A DNA stretch of 64,000 bases. Source: Pseudanabaena biceps. GTDB taxonomy: Bacteria; Cyanobacteriota; Cyanobacteriia; Pseudanabaenales; Pseudanabaenaceae. Under the pieces are notes generated by a model. The model had not been told where the DNA came from, ran no database searches, and saw only the letters and a program-made list of their open reading frames with translations. The position numbers and the translations under genes were made by a program. Each line of letters starts with the position of its first letter. The stretch's first letter is position 1. The stretch spans positions 3,069,001 to 3,133,000 of the forward strand of contig JAATWA010000001.1 of assembly GCA_013361095.1 (NCBI GenBank). Direction: 5' to 3'. Positions 61,268 through 64,000 of this stretch are shown piece after piece.

Positions 61268-62302
61268 ATGATCGTAGTAACCAAGATTGGTACACCCACT
61301 CCAGAAATAGAGCGGATTTGCGAAGAACTATCTAGTTGGGGACTGTCGCCTGAAAAAATTGTTGGCAAGCATAAGGTCGTGCTGGGACTGGTGGGTGAAA
61401 CGGCTAGCCTTGACTTGCATCGTATTGAAGAATTAAGTCCTTGGATTGAAACAGTTTTGCGCGTAGAGCGCCCCTTTAAACGAGCTAGTCGTGAGTATCG
61501 CCAAAATGAGTCGAGTGTGATAATTGTGCCGACACCCAATGGCGATGTGGCGATCGGTGAAAATCAAGCTATGGCGATCGCGGCGGGACCTTGCTCTGTG
61601 GAAAATGAGGAGATGATTATTGAAACAGCTCTGCGGGTCAAAGCCGCAGGCGCACAGTTTCTCCGAGGTGGAGCTTATAAACCGCGCACCTCTCCCTATG
61701 CATTTCAGGGACATGGTGAGAGCGCTCTATCACTATTAGCGGCGGCGCGTGAGGCGAGTGGATTGGGAATCATTACTGAAGTAATGGATACTGCTGATAT
61801 TGAAAAGATTGCTGAAGTTGCTGATGTCCTGCAAATTGGCGCGAGAAATATGCAGAATTTCTCTCTGCTCAAACAGGTCGGCAAACAAAACAAGCCTATA
61901 TTACTAAAGCGTGGACTGGCGGCTACCATTGACGATTGGCTCATGGCTGCTGAATACATTCTCGCGGAGGGCAATCCAAATGTGATCCTGTGTGAACGTG
62001 GAATTAGAACCTTTGACCGTGATTACACTCGTAATACTCTCGATCTTGCGGCAATTCCTGTATTGCGGAAGTTAACACATTTGCCGATCATGATTGATCC
62101 TAGTCATGGAACGGGCTGGTCAGATTATGTTCCATCAATGAGTTTAGCTGCGATCGCGGCGGGTACTGATTCTTTAATGATCGAAGTACATCCCAATCCG
62201 AAGCGAGCTTTGTCCGATGGTCCTCAATCACTCACCTTTGAGGATTTTGAAAAGTTGATGGACAAGATTAAACATATGTCAAAGGTAATGGGAAGACCAT
62301 AA
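61268..62302 (+). CDS. aroF: 3-deoxy-7-phosphoheptulonate synthase (type I-beta, with N-terminal ACT-like domain)
   Basis: 344 residues. An N-terminal ferredoxin-like regulatory domain of about 75 residues (MIVVTKIGTPTPEIERICEE) precedes the barrel: AIAAGPCSVENEEMIIETAL, FLRGGAYKPRTSPYAFQG, ILLKRGLAATIDDWLMAAEY, NVILCERGIRTF and PIMIDPSHGTGWSDYVPSM. It condenses PEP and erythrose 4-phosphate in the first step of the shikimate pathway. An AGGAG ribosome site lies 8 bp before the ATG. The hairpin at 62314 follows it. Confidence 0.95.
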   Translation: MIVVTKIGTPTPEIERICEELSSWGLSPEKIVGKHKVVLGLVGETASLDLHRIEELSPWIETVLRVERPFKRASREYRQNESSVIIVPTPNGDVAIGENQAMAIAAGPCSVENEEMIIETALRVKAAGAQFLRGGAYKPRTSPYAFQGHGESALSLLAAAREASGLGIITEVMDTADIEKIAEVADVLQIGARNMQNFSLLKQVGKQNKPILLKRGLAATIDDWLMAAEYILAEGNPNVILCERGIRTFDRDYTRNTLDLAAIPVLRKLTHLPIMIDPSHGTGWSDYVPSMSLAAIAAGTDSLMIEVHPNPKRALSDGPQSLTFEDFEKLMDKIKHMSKVMGRP

Positions 62303-62313
62303 ATCACCTTGCA

Positions 62314-62364
62314 AACCCAAAAGATGAGTTGCGGCGCTTCGCGCCGCAACTCATCTTTTGGGTT
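62314..62364. terminator. Perfect 24-bp hairpin after aroF
   Basis: Arms 62314-62337 and 62341-62364 pair without mismatch around loop TTC; the apex is TGCGGCGC. The arm AACCCAAAAGATGAGT is nearly the same as at 16746 and 43717. It lies between convergent genes. Confidence 0.8.
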
Positions 62365-62391
62365 CTGAAGAGCGCAAAACGCTCTATTTAT

Positions 62392-63420
62392 TTAATAACG
62401 GATTCTAGGATCGATCCAAGCATTGATAATGTCTACAAGAATGCTGGCGAGAGTTACAATCACCGCAAAAAAAACAACGATTCCTTGGACTACGGGATAG
62501 TCGCGTCCTGAGATTGCCTCAAATAAACGATTAGCTAGCCCCGGCCAAGAGAAGGTCACTTCAGTTAATACTGCGCCACCTAGCATCGAAGCCAAGGTCA
62601 AGCCCAAAATTGTGATGACGGGAATCATGGCATTTTTGAGAGCATGATTAAACAAAATGGAGCTAGGCTTAACCCCTCTCGCCCTAGCTGCTTCTACATA
62701 GTCAGATAGCATAGTTTGACGGAGGTTGACGCGCACAATCCGCTCAAAAATGCCACTGATCACAATACCCAAACTCATTGCTGGCAAAACCAGATATTGC
62801 AGACTTGTCCAGAGGCTCTGCCAATCACCCTTAATCAATGCGTCAATTGTATAAATCCCAAACACTTGTATAGGTGGCTCTGCTCCCGCAGGAAACCTTG
62901 TCCCAATGGGAAACCATCTTAATTGCACCGCAAAGACGAGCTGCAAGATCATCCCCACCCAAAATAAAGGCAATGAATAAGTAATAATTCCAAATAGCCT
63001 ACCGCCAACATCCCACTTAGTATTGGGACGTAGTGCTGCCACAATACCTACGGTCAAACCAACTACCAGAGCCACGATCAAAGCATAAATTGCTAACTCA
63101 GCCGTAGCTGGGAAAAAGTTTTTGATGATCTGCCAAACAGTCTGCTCACGGGTACTAATTGATTTGCCTAGATTAAATCGAGCTAAGTCCTGCATATATC
63201 CCCAATATTGAGAAAATAGCGAACCCGTTAGCCCCACTTGCTCCCGCAAGGCTGCCTTGACAGATTCAGGAGCGCGAGGGCCTAAAATCGCATCAATCGG
63301 ATCTCCTGGAGTGGCTCGCATCAATAGAAATACTACCGATGCGATCGCCCAGAGCATAATTGGCGCAAGCATCAGCCTTGCCGTAATGTAATAGAGCAGA
63401 GCTTTGAGGCGACTAGACAT
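62392..63420 (-). CDS. ABC transporter permease, DppB/OppB type
   Basis: 342 residues from MSSRLKALLYYITARLMLAP; a further 47 codons are readable upstream but are polar and not conserved. Six helices are visible, with ATPGDPIDAILGPRAPE in the first periplasmic loop and the EAA motif DYVEAARARGVKPSSILFNH. The sequence fits the permease of peptide, nickel or glutathione importers. Its partner permease and ATPase genes are not next to it, so the substrate cannot be named. A 27-bp hairpin lies upstream. Confidence 0.9.
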   Translation of the reverse strand: MSSRLKALLYYITARLMLAPIMLWAIASVVFLLMRATPGDPIDAILGPRAPESVKAALREQVGLTGSLFSQYWGYMQDLARFNLGKSISTREQTVWQIIKNFFPATAELAIYALIVALVVGLTVGIVAALRPNTKWDVGGRLFGIITYSLPLFWVGMILQLVFAVQLRWFPIGTRFPAGAEPPIQVFGIYTIDALIKGDWQSLWTSLQYLVLPAMSLGIVISGIFERIVRVNLRQTMLSDYVEAARARGVKPSSILFNHALKNAMIPVITILGLTLASMLGGAVLTEVTFSWPGLANRLFEAISGRDYPVVQGIVVFFAVIVTLASILVDIINAWIDPRIRY

Positions 63421-63571
63421 AGTTTGACTCTTTCCCAGACGGTTCGGTATTGATAAATTTGATTTTGATAAAGATGGCGATTTGCCTACTGACTCAAAAA
63501 TTATAGAATGTGAGGCGCATTGATTCCTATTCCAGTTCAAACACGCTAAGTACCTTGTCATAATAAAAACC

Positions 63572-63628
63572 AGAACCCAAAGAAGCTGATTCGCCCGCGA
63601 AGCGGGCGAATCAGCTTCTTTGGGTTCT
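63572..63628. repeat. Perfect 27-bp hairpin upstream of the permease gene
   Basis: Arms 63572-63598 and 63602-63628 pair without mismatch around loop GAA; the apex is TCGCCCGC/GCGGGCGA. It lies between the permease gene and the gene at the window edge, both leftward, so it may terminate the latter. Confidence 0.8.
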
Positions 63629-63727
63629 ATATTTAATTACACCTACCTACTTATAAGTTACTAAACTATATTGCGCGATCGCATCGCAACTGACACATTA
63701 CTGACTCGCTTGTGGATGTTTTGACGG

Positions 63728-64000
63728 CTAGCGAAAGTTCCATACTTCATAAATACCATTGCGAAGGGTGAGAATTTGTCCATTGATACTACTAGGCAAT
63801 ACATCAATCCAAACTCTACCGCCATTCAAATCGCTAAATAATAGATCGCCAGTGTTGGAGAAGGCGATCGCTAGAGGATAATGGCGATCGCCCAAATCTA
63901 CCTGTTCTCGCTCAAGTAATAATAGGTATTCGGGCTTGCCACCACCATCAAGATTCACTGATGAGAGTGTCCATTGTTGTTGTATCAGCACACTAAATTC
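63728..64000 (-). CDS. Unknown protein, C-terminal 90 residues (partial at window edge)
   Basis: The frame is open to the right edge; a GTG at 63991 is not a convincing start. The visible part reads SSVNLDGGGKPEYLLLLERE then YPLAIAFSNTGDLLFSDLNG and a beta-rich end (INGQILTLRNGIYEVWNF). NLDGGGKPEYLLLL resembles a VCBS/FG-GAP beta-propeller blade, suggesting the end of a repeat protein. No family is assigned. Confidence 0.6.
   Translation of the reverse strand, partial: EFSVLIQQQWTLSSVNLDGGGKPEYLLLLEREQVDLGDRHYPLAIAFSNTGDLLFSDLNGGRVWIDVLPSSINGQILTLRNGIYEVWNFR

Noticed and set aside
5201..63628. CRISPR-like array interpretation of the GGCGGCGC hairpins
   Set aside because: The repeats are dispersed singly between genes, not regularly spaced in one locus, and no cas gene is present.

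Overview
The window is chromosomal DNA of a cyanobacterium. It carries psbA (photosystem II D1 protein), chlP (geranylgeranyl reductase), an isochorismate synthase for phylloquinone, a stand-alone cyanobacteriochrome GAF domain, DUF3370 and PATAN proteins, and very many copies of the HIP1 octamer GCGATCGC. AT-rich coding sequence plus dense intergenic palindromes suggest a filamentous Pseudanabaena-like genus, but that name is an inference. No rRNA, tRNA, CRISPR array or prophage was recognised.

Layout. 1-3.1 kb: tail of a polysaccharide cluster (methyltransferase, glycosyltransferase, and a 5'-truncated glycosyltransferase split by a 777-bp IS1-family element with an 8-bp target duplication). 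3.3-19 kb: core genes ftsH, gcvP, cbiT, rpiA, psbA, a coiled-coil EamA permease, MFS exporter, recO, the cyanobacteriochrome and a lytic transglycosylase. 19-25.5 kb: livG-like ATPase, then an accessory island with two decayed VapC toxin loci, an IS1 remnant, a three-gene overlapping STAND-type NTPase/TPR operon, a TumE-type toxin pair and a segmental duplication. 25.6-34.6 kb: chlP, a CobO-like protein, a WecG/TagA glycosyltransferase, DUF3370, DUF4253, DUF486, an Fe-S photolyase-related protein with an added zinc-finger tail, and a DUF305 protein. 34.7-37.3 kb: PATAN/DUF4388, MglA-like GTPase, roadblock protein and a small partner. 37.3-38.4 kb: gene-poor. 38.5-44.9 kb: NACHT NTPase, PPC-domain protein, scpA, LapA-like protein, small envelope proteins, STAS protein. 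45-54.6 kb: rimO, PLD-like protein with an EF-hand, YkgJ-type protein, tadA, rsmD, Rieske ferredoxin, rpmE, prfA, menF. 54.6-64 kb: xdhABC, glyQ, aroF, a Dpp-type permease and the edge of a further gene.

The most striking structure is intergenic. Almost every gap holds one or more near-perfect hairpins with a 3-nt loop closed by GC pairs; the arms (mostly 15-32 bp) usually differ from copy to copy. Six copies sit at the exact centre of a 105-bp element built as 27 + 51 + 27 bp with TACAGC...GCTGTA-like ends. Other families have AGCAATTCTCAT ends with two hairpins sharing an arm, or TATAGCTATCGCC ends. Several hairpins extend into gene 3' ends; the clearest makes the convergent genes tadA and rsmD both end in QPKR.
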